A DNA stretch of 64,000 bases from Thermoplasmatota archaeon (lineage in GTDB: Archaea > Thermoplasmatota > Thermoplasmata > UBA10834). The stretch covers positions 23,711 through 87,710 of the forward strand of contig JAHIRF010000007.1 of assembly GCA_018818785.1 (NCBI GenBank), written 5' to 3'. The position numbers and the translations under genes were made by a program. The notes beneath the pieces are model-generated. The model was not told the origin of the DNA, did no database searches, and worked only from the letters and a program-made list of their open reading frames with translations. Shown one piece after another: positions 40,770 through 50,127 of the stretch (within the stretch, counting starts at the first letter, position 1; each line of letters starts with the position of its first letter).

Positions 40770-41735
40770 TCATTGGCTAATATCGTCCCGGTAGATATGT
40801 GTTCCAGCGCCGTGTTCTATCGCTTCGAGCATGTTCTCCGTGGACGTTATGATCACCAGTTCACCCCCGCCCTTGAGGAACTTCATCGCAGCCAGGATCT
40901 TGGGGCCCATGCTTCCCGGGGGGAACTGCCCCGCATTGTAGAATCCTGTTATCTGGGAGAGCGATATCTTCTTCAGCGGTCTCTGGGTCGGCTTGTTGAA
41001 ATCCGCGAACACATACTCGACATCCGTGGCGATGATGAAAGTGGTCTCCTTGATGCTGTTGGCGAGCAGGGCGGCCGCGAGGTCCTTGTCCACGACGGCT
41101 TCGACGCCCACGTATCGACCATCCTTGAGAATCACTGGCACGCCTCCGCCTCCGCATGCGATCACGACCTCGGACTGGTCCCTTCCGCCGAATATGAGCC
41201 GCCTGACGGGCTTGCTCTCCACGATCGCGATCGGCTCGGGCGATGCGACGACCTTCCTGTAGCCGCCCCTCTTCTTGTCCAGGACCATCGGCCAGCCCTT
41301 CTCGGCCTCGAGCTGCTTGGCCTCCTCCTCGGAGTAGTACTTGCCGATCGGTTTGGTCGGGTTCTGGAATGCAGGGTCGTCCTCGGACACCAACACTTCG
41401 GTTATCAACGAGACCGCGACCTTGTTCGTGCTCCTGGAAACGAACTCAGAGTTGAGGGCCATCTGCATCATGTAGCCTATCTGGCCCTGGCTCTGCGCGA
41501 CACAGACGTCCATCGACATGGGATTGATCTTGTCCTTCGTGAGCTCGTTCCGAAGTATGATGTCTCCCACCTGCGGACCGTTCCCGTGGGTGATGACGAC
41601 ATCCCATCCCCTCTGTATCACATCTGCTATGGCTCGGGCTGTTGTGGCCACGTTGCGCAACTGGTTCTCGAGCGTCGGTGCCTCGCCGGCGCGCAAGATG
41701 GCATTGCCTCCTATGGCTATGACCGCGGTTTTCAT
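40770..41735 (-). CDS. arcC: Carbamate kinase
   Basis: 321 residues, amino-acid-kinase fold. It shows AIGGNAIL at the N-terminus, THGNGPQVGDI, VIACGGGGVPVI, DKDLAAALLA and the C-terminal GPKILAAMKFL. It makes ATP from carbamoyl phosphate (or the reverse in ancestral enzymes). No arginine deiminase or ornithine transcarbamylase lies nearby, so it may be fed by other carbamoyl phosphate sources. AAGGAGG at 41745-41751 precedes ATG. Confidence 0.94.
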   Translation of the reverse strand: MKTAVIAIGGNAILRAGEAPTLENQLRNVATTARAIADVIQRGWDVVITHGNGPQVGDIILRNELTKDKINPMSMDVCVAQSQGQIGYMMQMALNSEFVSRSTNKVAVSLITEVLVSEDDPAFQNPTKPIGKYYSEEEAKQLEAEKGWPMVLDKKRGGYRKVVASPEPIAIVESKPVRRLIFGGRDQSEVVIACGGGGVPVILKDGRYVGVEAVVDKDLAAALLANSIKETTFIIATDVEYVFADFNKPTQRPLKKISLSQITGFYNAGQFPPGSMGPKILAAMKFLKGGGELVIITSTENMLEAIEHGAGTHIYRDDISQ

Positions 41736-41799
41736 CGTTGGGGCCTCCTTGATGAAGGTTTCGCATTATGGACTTCAATATATAACAGTTCTGAGCAGG

Positions 41800-41816
41800 A
41801 GGGGGTGTCACCCCCT
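41800..41816. promoter_or_regulatory. Perfect palindrome in the divergent arcC / membrane-protein promoter
   Basis: AGGGGGTG-T-CACCCCCT, 8-nt arms with one central base. It lies between TATA-like boxes for the two divergent genes (about 41774-41785 for arcC; 41826-41834 rightward), the classic location for an operator controlling both. Confidence 0.5.
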
Positions 41817-41825
41817 GCAAGACCA

Positions 41826-41834
41826 AAATATTTA
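41826..41834 (+). promoter_or_regulatory. TATA box for the zinc-ribbon membrane protein
   Basis: AAATATTTA centred about 30 nt before ATG 41860, the spacing expected of a leaderless or near-leaderless transcript. Confidence 0.5.
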
Positions 41835-41859
41835 AGTGAAAAGGAGGTTGCACCACGAT

Positions 41860-42849
41860 ATGGAGCCTAATCCGGACTATTTGCCTCCTACTCAGAAGTT
41901 CATCGCGTTCCTGAAGGAGCAATTCGAGAAGTTCAAGAAGACTCCTCTCACGCTCCCGGTCGGCGCGGCCATAACCGGCCTTGCATTCTATGCGATGCTG
42001 TTGTACATGCTCAACAGCTGCCTCCTGCCGATCCTGCCTCCGTTCATCATGCTGTTGGTCTTCTGGAACTTTGGCATCAAGCGTGTCAAGAAGCTCCTGT
42101 TGGGAGGCATCATCGCATGTACTATACTCATGATCATCGAGACCGGGTTCTTCGTCGACGTCTATTCGAACTACGAGCCCGTCGTGGGGCACAGCGAGGA
42201 TTACACCCTCTATAACGGCATGGTCGACCCACTCAGTGGCGACGCACAGACCGCATTCAACTTCACGCTCGACATCAACGTCACGAAGGACCCGACGGTC
42301 CCCATAACCAATGTCACGGTCATGATAATCGGCCTCAACGACCTGAGGAACGAGACCATGACGCTGGCGCTGAGGGATAACGAAACCGCCAGCTACTACT
42401 ACATGACCACGATCAGCGAGCCGATCAACCAGCACGCGTTCTGGGCCAATGTCAACGGCACCTGGTATATCGCGGGCGACTTCATTGACGGCGAAGAGGC
42501 GGGGGCCATGGGACCGGTCTACTCCAGTACATGGGAGATCGCGAAACCACTGCTATACTTCTCGGCGCTCCAGGCGTATGTCCAGTTCATGGGCATATAC
42601 ACCATGGTCGTCGGTATGATCTGGTGGACCAGAAGGACCCGCAGGATGAGGGAGAAGCAGCTCAACGACTGGGAGACGAAGCGCAAGGATGCGGTCGCCA
42701 AAGCACCCAAGGAGGATACGAGGGTCCCGAGTCTCGCGAAGGCGATGGGGCTTGAGGAAGAGGAGGATTCGTTCGTGTGCTCTGAGTGCGGCGCGGATGT
42801 ACCTGGGGACGCGAAGGCGTGTCCGCAGTGCGGTGAGAAGTTCGATTAG
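41860..42849 (+). CDS. Membrane protein with C-terminal zinc ribbon
   Basis: 329 residues from ATG 41860. Two to three TM helices (about residues 33-110) are followed by an extracytoplasmic beta-rich domain with several N-x-T/S sequons, another TM pair near 245-265, then a charged cytoplasmic tail ending in a zinc ribbon (CSECGADVPGDAKACPQCGEKFD). I do not recognise the family. The tail ribbon resembles those of several other membrane proteins in this window and may be an adaptor. Confidence 0.7.
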   Translation: MEPNPDYLPPTQKFIAFLKEQFEKFKKTPLTLPVGAAITGLAFYAMLLYMLNSCLLPILPPFIMLLVFWNFGIKRVKKLLLGGIIACTILMIIETGFFVDVYSNYEPVVGHSEDYTLYNGMVDPLSGDAQTAFNFTLDINVTKDPTVPITNVTVMIIGLNDLRNETMTLALRDNETASYYYMTTISEPINQHAFWANVNGTWYIAGDFIDGEEAGAMGPVYSSTWEIAKPLLYFSALQAYVQFMGIYTMVVGMIWWTRRTRRMREKQLNDWETKRKDAVAKAPKEDTRVPSLAKAMGLEEEEDSFVCSECGADVPGDAKACPQCGEKFD

Positions 42850-42966
42850 GGTCGCCGCCCCAGCGCGCATCAGCCAGTAGAGAACTGTCACGCAACAGAT
42901 TTATCTAGGAAAGCCATTTGGTCACAGGGGATGCACCAAACGGCTTGCCGCTTTTGGATCACTTCC

Positions 42967-42971
42967 GGAGG
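42967..42971 (+). promoter_or_regulatory. Ribosome binding site that favours TTG 42981 for topo VI B
   Basis: GGAGG lies 9 nt before TTG 42981, where the conserved topo VI B N-terminus begins ([16 protein letters not shown]). An in-frame TTG at 42918 would add 21 residues without family support. Confidence 0.5.
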
Positions 42972-42980
42972 CAGAATCAC

Positions 42981-44966
42981 TTGGCATCGATTGCACATGA
43001 GCTAGCGAAGAATCAGAAGGAGATCTCCGTCTCCGAGTTCTTCGAGAAGAACAAGCAGATACTAGGGTTCGATTCGCTCACGAGGGCGTTGATCACCTCT
43101 GTCAAGGAAACAGTAGACAACAGTCTCGATGCGTGCGAGGACGCGGGCATGCTGCCCGAACTATTGGTCAAGGTCGAGAAATCGAACAACACCGAATACA
43201 TCATCACCGTCGAGGACAACGGACCTGGGATCGTCAAGAAGGAAGTCGCCAATGTCTTTGGCAGGTTGCTCTACGGATCCAGGTTCCATACGCGTGCCCA
43301 GAGGAGAGGGCAGCAGGGGATAGGTGTCTCTGCAGTCGTCATGTATGGACAGATAACCACGGGAAGGGCTGCGAAGGTCCGCTCTAAGATATCGGATGAG
43401 GACACCGCATACGAGTGCGAACTAATCCTAGACACCAAGAAGAACAGACCAGACATCATACGCGAGGACCGCATAATCTGGGACCGCGAGCACGGCACCA
43501 GCATAGAGGTGAGCATTAAGGGCAAGTACATCGGAGGGAAGCAGTCGATATTCGAGTACCTCAAAGGTGTCGCGATCGTCAACCCTCATGTGAAGATCAC
43601 ATTCATCCCGCCAGAGGGGACGCCCATCGTGTTCGAGCGGGCTACCGACCAGGTGCCGCCACCCACGAGAGCCATCAAACCGCATCCTGAAGGCGTGGAG
43701 CTTGGCGAGCTGCTGAGCATGGCCAAGTACGCGGATACGAACAGGATAACCAGCTTCCTCAATTCTGAATTCTCCAGGATATCCAACCGCGTAGCGAAGG
43801 ATATCTGCGACGCAGCCGGAGTGCCACTCACCCAGAACCCCAAGAGGTTGACGCTCGAGCAGGCAGGCGCGATCCTCGACGCGATCCAGAAAGTCAAGAT
43901 AATGTCTCCGGAGACGGATTGTCTGTCACCGATAGGGGAGACGCTCATACGGAAGGGGCTGAAGAACGTCCTCGGAGAACTCAAGGCGGATTTCTACGCG
44001 CCACCGGTCACGAGGGAGCCGAAGGTGTTCGCGGGCAACCCGTTCATCGTGGAAGTGGGCATCGTCTACGGCGGCGGGATAACCAAGGACGACCCCGTCC
44101 AGATACTCAGGTTCGCGAACAGGGTACCGTTGATGTACCAACAGGGCGCGTGCGCCATAACACAAGCTATAGAGAACGTGGACTGGAGGAGGTACGGGCT
44201 CGAGCAGAGGGGAGGACACGGGATACCTTTCGGACCAGCCATCATCCTCGTGCATCTGGCATCCACCAAGGTGCCATTCACATCCGAATCGAAGGAAGCC
44301 GTGGCCAACATCCCGGAGATTAAGGAAGAGATCGAGCTCGCACTGAAGGCGTGTGCGAGGAAGCTGAAGACCCATCTGAACAAGACGGAGAGGAAGAGCA
44401 AGACCCGCGTCAAGTTCGAGATAGTCCAGGGCATCATCCCCATGATAGCCGCGAAGAGCGCGAAGATCGTGGGAAAGCCCATGCCGAAACTCGCGGGGAC
44501 GATCACGAAGATAATGAATGTCGTATGGATAGACGACGAGGCCGCATACGAGAAGAAGAAGCACAAGGTGCAAGTGAAGATATACAACTACACGCCCAAG
44601 TCACAGAACTTCCATCTGCACATGGTCGTCCCATTCGACAAGATAGACCCGAAGACATTGGGGCTTCAGCCGCTCGAGGTGCGCGAAGGCAACAAAGTCA
44701 CGTGGGACATCAGGCGCATCGCATCCACGGACACTTTCGAGCTCAAGTTCGACATCGTAGGATTGTCCCAGGAGGAGTACGACAACGAGCTGTATGTGAG
44801 CGGCATAGACGCGGCCTCCGTGATAGGTGTGGATGTGCTCCCAGGCGACTGGGACCTTGAGCATCTTAAGATCACAGGTGAGATAGCTCCAGAGGAGGTC
44901 GAAGATGGCGAGGAAGGCGACATCGACTACGACGAGGGGGCGGAGGTGATCAAGGATGAAGAATAA
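42981..44966 (+). CDS. top6B: DNA topoisomerase VI subunit B
   Basis: About 661 residues. The GHKL ATPase domain has the N box [15 protein letters not shown] and G1 VEDNGPGI, then [16 protein letters not shown] helix-two-turn-helix domain, the transducer domain and a C-terminal Ig-like extension follow, ending in an acidic tail. With subunit A it relaxes and decatenates DNA by passing duplexes through a double-strand break. It overlaps the subunit A gene by 11 nt, so translation is coupled. Topo VI is absent from classical Thermoplasmatales, which narrows the host lineage. Confidence 0.94.
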   Translation: MASIAHELAKNQKEISVSEFFEKNKQILGFDSLTRALITSVKETVDNSLDACEDAGMLPELLVKVEKSNNTEYIITVEDNGPGIVKKEVANVFGRLLYGSRFHTRAQRRGQQGIGVSAVVMYGQITTGRAAKVRSKISDEDTAYECELILDTKKNRPDIIREDRIIWDREHGTSIEVSIKGKYIGGKQSIFEYLKGVAIVNPHVKITFIPPEGTPIVFERATDQVPPPTRAIKPHPEGVELGELLSMAKYADTNRITSFLNSEFSRISNRVAKDICDAAGVPLTQNPKRLTLEQAGAILDAIQKVKIMSPETDCLSPIGETLIRKGLKNVLGELKADFYAPPVTREPKVFAGNPFIVEVGIVYGGGITKDDPVQILRFANRVPLMYQQGACAITQAIENVDWRRYGLEQRGGHGIPFGPAIILVHLASTKVPFTSESKEAVANIPEIKEEIELALKACARKLKTHLNKTERKSKTRVKFEIVQGIIPMIAAKSAKIVGKPMPKLAGTITKIMNVVWIDDEAAYEKKKHKVQVKIYNYTPKSQNFHLHMVVPFDKIDPKTLGLQPLEVREGNKVTWDIRRIASTDTFELKFDIVGLSQEEYDNELYVSGIDAASVIGVDVLPGDWDLEHLKITGEIAPEEVEDGEEGDIDYDEGAEVIKDEE

Positions 44967-46056
44967 CGAGAGACACCATATGGCCGTCGACAAGCTCACC
45001 GATATAGCGCAGAGCGTATACGACCAGCTCGACTCTGGCAAGATACCGAAGATGATGATACCGCTCAGGACCAAGAGCAACATCAGGTTCGATTCCAAAT
45101 CCGCAGTCTGGAAGTACGGCAAGGCGATGGGGGCACGGTCCGCTAAGAAGCTCACGGGCGCGCAGATGCTCCTGCGCACGATGTACATGCTCGAGTTCAT
45201 AGAGGAGATGATCAGGACGAGCAAGAGCTCGACCCTGAGAGAGATGTATTACATATCCGAAGGCTGGGAGAAGGCCAAGTTCTCCGCGCAGGATGAATCG
45301 AACATGCTCGCAGAGGATCTGGAGATCATCACCCAGTGCATGAGAGAGGATTTCAAGCTGAGGCCCGAGGAGGACGGTGCTCGCGTGATGGGGAACATAA
45401 CCCTCATGGAGACCGACCGGAAGGGCAAGAAGAAGAAGATCAACTGCAGGGACGATGTCGGCGATTCCGGGTACGGCGTACCGTACAACGTGGAGAAGGA
45501 CAAGATAGAGTTCGTCGACTGCGACGCGGACTTCATCATAGCGATAGAGACGGGTGGTATGTTCGACAGGTTGGTCGAGAACAAGTTCGACGAGAACGCA
45601 AATGCTGTCATCGTGCATCTCAAGGGCCAGCCCGCGAGGAGCACCAGGCGGTTCATCAAGCGCGTGAACGAGGAGATGAAGCTACCAGTCGTGACGTTCG
45701 TGGATGGCGATCCATGGAGCTTCAGGATACACGCGTCCCTGGCATACGGCGCGATCAAGACGGCTCACTTGTCCGAGTATCTGGCCACGCCCACTGCAGA
45801 ATATGTCGGGATAACCGCATCCGATATCCTGAACTACGACCTCCCGACGGACAAGTTGAACGACAGGGACATCCAGGCGCTCAACGCCGAGAAGACCGAC
45901 CCGAGGTTCAAGGACGAGTTCTGGAAGCACGAGATAGACCTGATGCTTGAGATAGGCAAGAAGGCGGAGCAGCAGGCGCTCGCGAAGTACGGTCTCGACT
46001 TCGTGACCGACAAGTACCTTCCGGAGAAGCTGACCCAGCTAGGCATAATCAAATGA
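44956..46056 (+). CDS. top6A: DNA topoisomerase VI subunit A
   Basis: 366 residues. The winged-helix 5Y-CAP domain contains the cleavage tyrosine in [11 protein letters not shown] (Tyr98 or Tyr99). The Toprim domain has the glutamate in [11 protein letters not shown] and the metal-binding VDGDPWS. It is the Spo11-like nuclease subunit that makes and reseals the break. Its start codon lies inside the end of subunit B. It is complete and of normal length. Confidence 0.94.
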   Translation: MKNNERHHMAVDKLTDIAQSVYDQLDSGKIPKMMIPLRTKSNIRFDSKSAVWKYGKAMGARSAKKLTGAQMLLRTMYMLEFIEEMIRTSKSSTLREMYYISEGWEKAKFSAQDESNMLAEDLEIITQCMREDFKLRPEEDGARVMGNITLMETDRKGKKKKINCRDDVGDSGYGVPYNVEKDKIEFVDCDADFIIAIETGGMFDRLVENKFDENANAVIVHLKGQPARSTRRFIKRVNEEMKLPVVTFVDGDPWSFRIHASLAYGAIKTAHLSEYLATPTAEYVGITASDILNYDLPTDKLNDRDIQALNAEKTDPRFKDEFWKHEIDLMLEIGKKAEQQALAKYGLDFVTDKYLPEKLTQLGIIK

Positions 46057-46057
46057 T

Positions 46058-47017
46058 TCATCCGGACCAGGAGCAGAGGTTGTTGCCTCCCGAGGCGAGG
46101 CCGGAACTCCCCTGCCACATCATCCGTTCGAACGTCTGGACGACGGTGTATTCCCTGGACAGAAGGACATCCATCGCCTTTCGATTCCGTCCTGGGACCG
46201 GGATCGATAGTTCTATCGACCGATCCTCTGCCGTGACCAACTCTGCCGCATGGATCAACGCCTCCACGATGATATTGTCCGCGCCAGGGGTCACTGCTAG
46301 CACTCTGACCAGCGACCCTGGCATGTCCTCCCTCTTCGATACCGTGTGGACTACGCACAATCCGACCGCGATACCGTTCGACAAGGCTACTAGGGTCTCC
46401 CCGAACGAGTACTCCTCGGTGACATTCACTTCGGGCGTGTAATCCAGTCCTGGATGGATGGTCGATGAGAGCCGTTTGATCTGGGACATCAGATGGTTCC
46501 TCACGTTGCTCTCAGAAAAACGCTCGATCAGGAGACCATCGCATGCGACCTCCTTGAGTCCGTCCTTGAGTATCTGTTTCCCGAAGAGCACAACGAGGCC
46601 TTCCGGGCGCAAGCCCATGCCCAGATATAGCCCGATGTTGATCTGACTCTCGGGCATCGTCTCGAGGCCGATATCTGTGCAACCGCGGTCCTCGAGGTGT
46701 CGCAAAGAAGACCTCAGCAGCTCCTTGCCCACGCCCATGCCCTGTCTGGTGGGAAGGACGGCCAACGGACCCACCCAACCTGTCCTGCCCCATATGTGCG
46801 AGAAAGAATAGCCGATTATTCCGGCGAAATCGTCGATCGCGACGAACGCGCCTTCCGGATCCGAGTGAAGGTAGGAGATTATGTTCTGATCCGTTCGCGG
46901 TGAGAACTTCTTGATCTCCGGGTATTTGGATTCTATCAGCGCGGACCACGCGAGAAGGTCCGCTCGTTTGACATCTCCTATGTCCTCGACCTTCATCTTC
47001 CTTATAGTAACGGGCAT
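46058..47017 (-). CDS. Tandem GNAT-type acetyltransferase
   Basis: 319 residues. The first GNAT domain (about 1-160) includes the acetyl-CoA motif VGPLAVLPTRQGMGVGKELL. The second (about 175-310) is weaker, with VRVLAVTPGADNIIVEALI in the equivalent place, so probably only the N-terminal site is active. The substrate is unknown. It converges with top6A, 1 nt between the two stops. Confidence 0.8.
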   Translation of the reverse strand: MPVTIRKMKVEDIGDVKRADLLAWSALIESKYPEIKKFSPRTDQNIISYLHSDPEGAFVAIDDFAGIIGYSFSHIWGRTGWVGPLAVLPTRQGMGVGKELLRSSLRHLEDRGCTDIGLETMPESQINIGLYLGMGLRPEGLVVLFGKQILKDGLKEVACDGLLIERFSESNVRNHLMSQIKRLSSTIHPGLDYTPEVNVTEEYSFGETLVALSNGIAVGLCVVHTVSKREDMPGSLVRVLAVTPGADNIIVEALIHAAELVTAEDRSIELSIPVPGRNRKAMDVLLSREYTVVQTFERMMWQGSSGLASGGNNLCSWSG

Positions 47018-47140
47018 TGTGCGCCTCCCCTTTCAGATTGAATCCGTATCCATATGAATGTCCTCTGAAGATATCAAACTGAGGGAGCGTACTGTAGATA
47101 CCCACTAATTAAATCCGATGACCGAGATTCTCCGGATGCC

Positions 47141-48022
47141 ATGAGGATGAGTCCAGAGTGCGTCCCATGCCTTATAAGGCGGGTACTTTTCGAGACGGAG
47201 GAGGTCGACGCTTCCAAGTCGATCGAGACGGTGAAGGATGCCACGGCTGTGCTTGGCAGGCTGTTCGACGATCATGTCTGCTCCGCATCGGTCGCGACCG
47301 AGGTGCATCGCAGGATCTACAAGCTCCTGGGGAACGACGACCCGTACGAGGACCTCAAGATGAAGAGCAACGAGGTCGCGCTGGAGCTGTATCCTCATGC
47401 GGAGAGATTCGTCGCATCCTCGAAGAACCGATTGAAGGCAGCGTTCATATGTTCAGTGGCAGGTAACGTCCTCGACTTCGGGATAGGGACCGGGTTCGAT
47501 CATCCTGACACGCTCAAGAAGGAGTTCAGGTCGCTCCTGGGAGAAGGACTTGGATACGATGACACGCCGAAGATCAGAAGACTTCTCGGCCGCGGCAAGA
47601 CCGTCGCGTATCTGACGGACAACTGCGGGGAGGTGGTGTTCGACAGGCTCGTGCTCAAGGAGCTGAAGAGGCTAGGGGTCGAGACCACGCTCATCGTGAA
47701 AGAGAAGCCGATACTGACGGATGCCACCCTCAAGGACATAGAAGGTCTCGGGATGGAATCATTGGTCGCAGAGATCAAAGAAACCCCTGGGTTCGCGGTG
47801 GGAGTGGGCATCCGAGCACTGAATGGTTCCTTCGGGAAGATGTTGAGAGAGCACGACCTGGTGATCGCGAAGGGTATGGCGAATTACGAGGCGATCTCCG
47901 AGACGGACATCGAACCGATCGCATATCTGCTGAGGACCAAGTGCAAACCTGTGGCCGAGAGTATGGGTCTGGCCAAGGACATCAACGCGGTGAAACTGTT
48001 CGATGGGAGGTGCAAGAGATGA
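47141..48022 (+). CDS. DUF89/ARMT1-family metal-dependent phosphatase
   Basis: 293 residues. The N-terminal CVPC (C7, C10) is followed by the helical bundle, the conserved AGNVLDFGIG, and the phosphate/metal motif LTDNCGEVVFDRLVL. Members are damage-control phosphatases acting on phosphometabolites such as sugar phosphates and phosphopantetheine derivatives. A TATA-like TAATTAAATCC lies about 30 nt upstream. The stop overlaps the start of the enolase-superfamily gene (ATGA at 48019), implying a joint function. Confidence 0.85.
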   Translation: MRMSPECVPCLIRRVLFETEEVDASKSIETVKDATAVLGRLFDDHVCSASVATEVHRRIYKLLGNDDPYEDLKMKSNEVALELYPHAERFVASSKNRLKAAFICSVAGNVLDFGIGTGFDHPDTLKKEFRSLLGEGLGYDDTPKIRRLLGRGKTVAYLTDNCGEVVFDRLVLKELKRLGVETTLIVKEKPILTDATLKDIEGLGMESLVAEIKETPGFAVGVGIRALNGSFGKMLREHDLVIAKGMANYEAISETDIEPIAYLLRTKCKPVAESMGLAKDINAVKLFDGRCKR

Positions 48023-49077
48023 TCGATTCTGTTGAGTTCAAGAGCTTCGTCAACAAGCGTATCTGCAGTTTCAGGATAGCCACCGGATGCTCGGACGTCG
48101 AAGAGAACACCATGGTCAAGATCAAATCAGGCGAGGATTTCGGTGTAGGCAGTGCGTGCCCGAGCGATGTCACGCACGAGACGATGAAGACCGTCGAGGA
48201 TTTCCTGGGGAAGGTTCCGAGGAAGATAGTCGGGACGGACGAGAACGATGTATCCAGCATACACAGGAGGTTGGATGCGATCGCGCCTGGTAACACTGCC
48301 GCCAAGGCAGCGGTGGATATCGCGGTCTACGATCTGCTGAGCAAGAGAGAAGGGAAGACCCTGCGGGGATTCATCGGAGGCGCCGCAGGACACAATGTCC
48401 TGACGGACATGACTATTGGGATCGAGACGAAGGAAGTCACTGTGAAGAAGGCCATGAGGCATTATCGAGAAGGCTTCCGGGCGCTGAAGGTCAAGGTCGG
48501 TCTGGAGCTTGAGGACGACATCAGCAGGATCGCAGCGGTCAGGGACGCTGTCGGACCGGGCGTCGAGCTGAGGGTGGACGCGAACCAGGGATATACGGTC
48601 GAGCAGGCGATCCAGTTCTGCGATGAAATGAAGACCCTCGGCGTCGTGTTCGTCGAGCAGCCCGTGAAAGCAGATGATTATGCTGGACTCAAGAAGGTCA
48701 AGGAGAAGAGCACGGTGCCGATCATGGCCGACGAGTGCGTTAGGTCGCTGGCCGATGCGAGAAGGGTCGTGAAGGATGAGGCTGTGGACCTGATCAACAT
48801 CAAGCTCATGAAAAGCGCAGGGATATACGAAGCGATGGCAATCAACAAGGTGGCTGAGAGCGCGGGCATCGGCACGATGGTCGGATGCATGGGAGAGATA
48901 CAGGTGTCGATCGCGGCTGGGCTGAACTTCGTCCTCAGCTCGGACAATGTGAAGTACTGCGACCTCGACTCCCACTTCAACATAATCGACGACCCATCCT
49001 CAGGACTTTCCTTCGAAGACGGACTTCTGATCGCGTCCGACAAGCCTGGCCTCGGTGTCTCCACGCCGATGGATTGA
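48019..49077 (+). CDS. Enolase-superfamily enzyme, dipeptide epimerase-like
   Basis: 352 residues. The muconate-lactonizing-enzyme subgroup catalytic set is present: Lys157/Lys159 in LKVKVG, metal ligands Asp187 (RVDAN), Glu213 (VEQP) and Asp238 (MADE), and Lys262 (INIKL). This pattern suits L-Ala-D/L-Glu-type epimerases or related racemases; the substrate is unassigned. ATG 48019 follows GGGAGGTG and overlaps the DUF89 stop. An archaeon without murein would not need murein-peptide epimerisation, so another dipeptide or acid is likely. Confidence 0.82.
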   Translation: MIDSVEFKSFVNKRICSFRIATGCSDVEENTMVKIKSGEDFGVGSACPSDVTHETMKTVEDFLGKVPRKIVGTDENDVSSIHRRLDAIAPGNTAAKAAVDIAVYDLLSKREGKTLRGFIGGAAGHNVLTDMTIGIETKEVTVKKAMRHYREGFRALKVKVGLELEDDISRIAAVRDAVGPGVELRVDANQGYTVEQAIQFCDEMKTLGVVFVEQPVKADDYAGLKKVKEKSTVPIMADECVRSLADARRVVKDEAVDLINIKLMKSAGIYEAMAINKVAESAGIGTMVGCMGEIQVSIAAGLNFVLSSDNVKYCDLDSHFNIIDDPSSGLSFEDGLLIASDKPGLGVSTPMD

Positions 49078-49082
49078 ACCAC

Positions 49083-49120
49083 GGGTCATGGCTTCTGAAG
49101 CAGCCAGCTTCGCGTGACCC
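49083..49120 (+). terminator. Hairpin after the epimerase gene
   Basis: GGGTCA (49083-49088) pairs with TGACCC (49115-49120) around a partly self-paired loop, just after the stop. It is followed by an AT-rich stretch that probably holds the TATA box of the next gene (ATTAAAAAC or TTATAG). Confidence 0.4.
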
Positions 49121-49195
49121 TATTAAAAACCACCAATAATCCTTATAGCCTAGGTCAATCATTGGGTGCCAGTACGGCAGGTCTGGCGGGACTAG

Positions 49196-50059
49196 ATGAC
49201 GAAGAAGATCAGCGAGCTTCGGAGCGCAGAGCTGAAGTACAGAGCTCTTCTGAACAAGCGCGATGAGATAAACGAGCAGGCAGCGGTTCTAAGGTCTGAA
49301 AGGGACACCCTTCACGATCGCAAGAAAGATATCCAGGATCAGCTCAGGGAAGCGAGAGGAAAGCGCGACGCGCTCGTCACGAAGATGAGGGTTCACAAGG
49401 TCAAGAGGGACGATCTGCAGAGCAAGGGCAAGGAACTCATCGAATTCAAGAAGAAGCTCAAGGGGAGGCCCATGGGCGACCTCAAGAGCGAGATACGCGC
49501 GATGGAGGCGGAGGCGAGGTCCATGGAGGTCCGTCAGCAGACCGTGCCCATGAAACTGACCGAGGAGCGCGAACTCATCGAGAAGATCAAGGCGAAGCTC
49601 ACGGAAGCGGATCGACTCAAGAAGATACTCGTGGAGCAGGAGAAGATACAGAAGGAGATCCACGACATCGACCAGAGCATCAACGCGATGTTCTACGAAG
49701 CGGACAAGGAGCATGCGGAGGTCGTACGTCTATCGGACGAGGCGCATGTGTTCCACGAACAGGCAGTCGCTTTCAGCAAGGAGATCGCAGTCCTCGCCAG
49801 TACTGCGAACAAGAAACACGATGATTTCATCAAGCTGAAGGAGGATGCCGACGCCGTCCATCAGAAAGCGATGGATCTGCGTGGAAAGGTCATAGACATC
49901 AAGCAGCAGAAGCGCGCGGAGATAATCGAGGAGAAGCGCGCGGTCCATGAGGTCAACAGGGCCACGAGGAAGGCCTTGGATGACAAGGACAAGAATGACG
50001 AGCTTGCGGATGAGGCTCTCAAGATCCTTATGAAGCAGGGTAAGATAGAGATAAGATGA
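49196..50059 (+). CDS. Archaeal coiled-coil protein (COG1340-like)
   Basis: 287 residues, almost wholly coiled coil with dense Lys/Glu/Arg heptads (for example REARGKRDALVTKMRVHKVKRDDLQSKGKEL). It is cytosolic, with no membrane segment. It resembles COG1340, an archaeal family of unknown role sometimes compared with SMC-like scaffolds. ATG 49196 is used. It converges with the TPR membrane-protein gene. Confidence 0.8.
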   Translation: MTKKISELRSAELKYRALLNKRDEINEQAAVLRSERDTLHDRKKDIQDQLREARGKRDALVTKMRVHKVKRDDLQSKGKELIEFKKKLKGRPMGDLKSEIRAMEAEARSMEVRQQTVPMKLTEERELIEKIKAKLTEADRLKKILVEQEKIQKEIHDIDQSINAMFYEADKEHAEVVRLSDEAHVFHEQAVAFSKEIAVLASTANKKHDDFIKLKEDADAVHQKAMDLRGKVIDIKQQKRAEIIEEKRAVHEVNRATRKALDDKDKNDELADEALKILMKQGKIEIR

Positions 50060-50127
50060 CCCAGAGTATCATCTGTCTCCGAGTCATCTGCGATATCCGA
50101 CCCCATATTCTCAGGCATCATACCATA

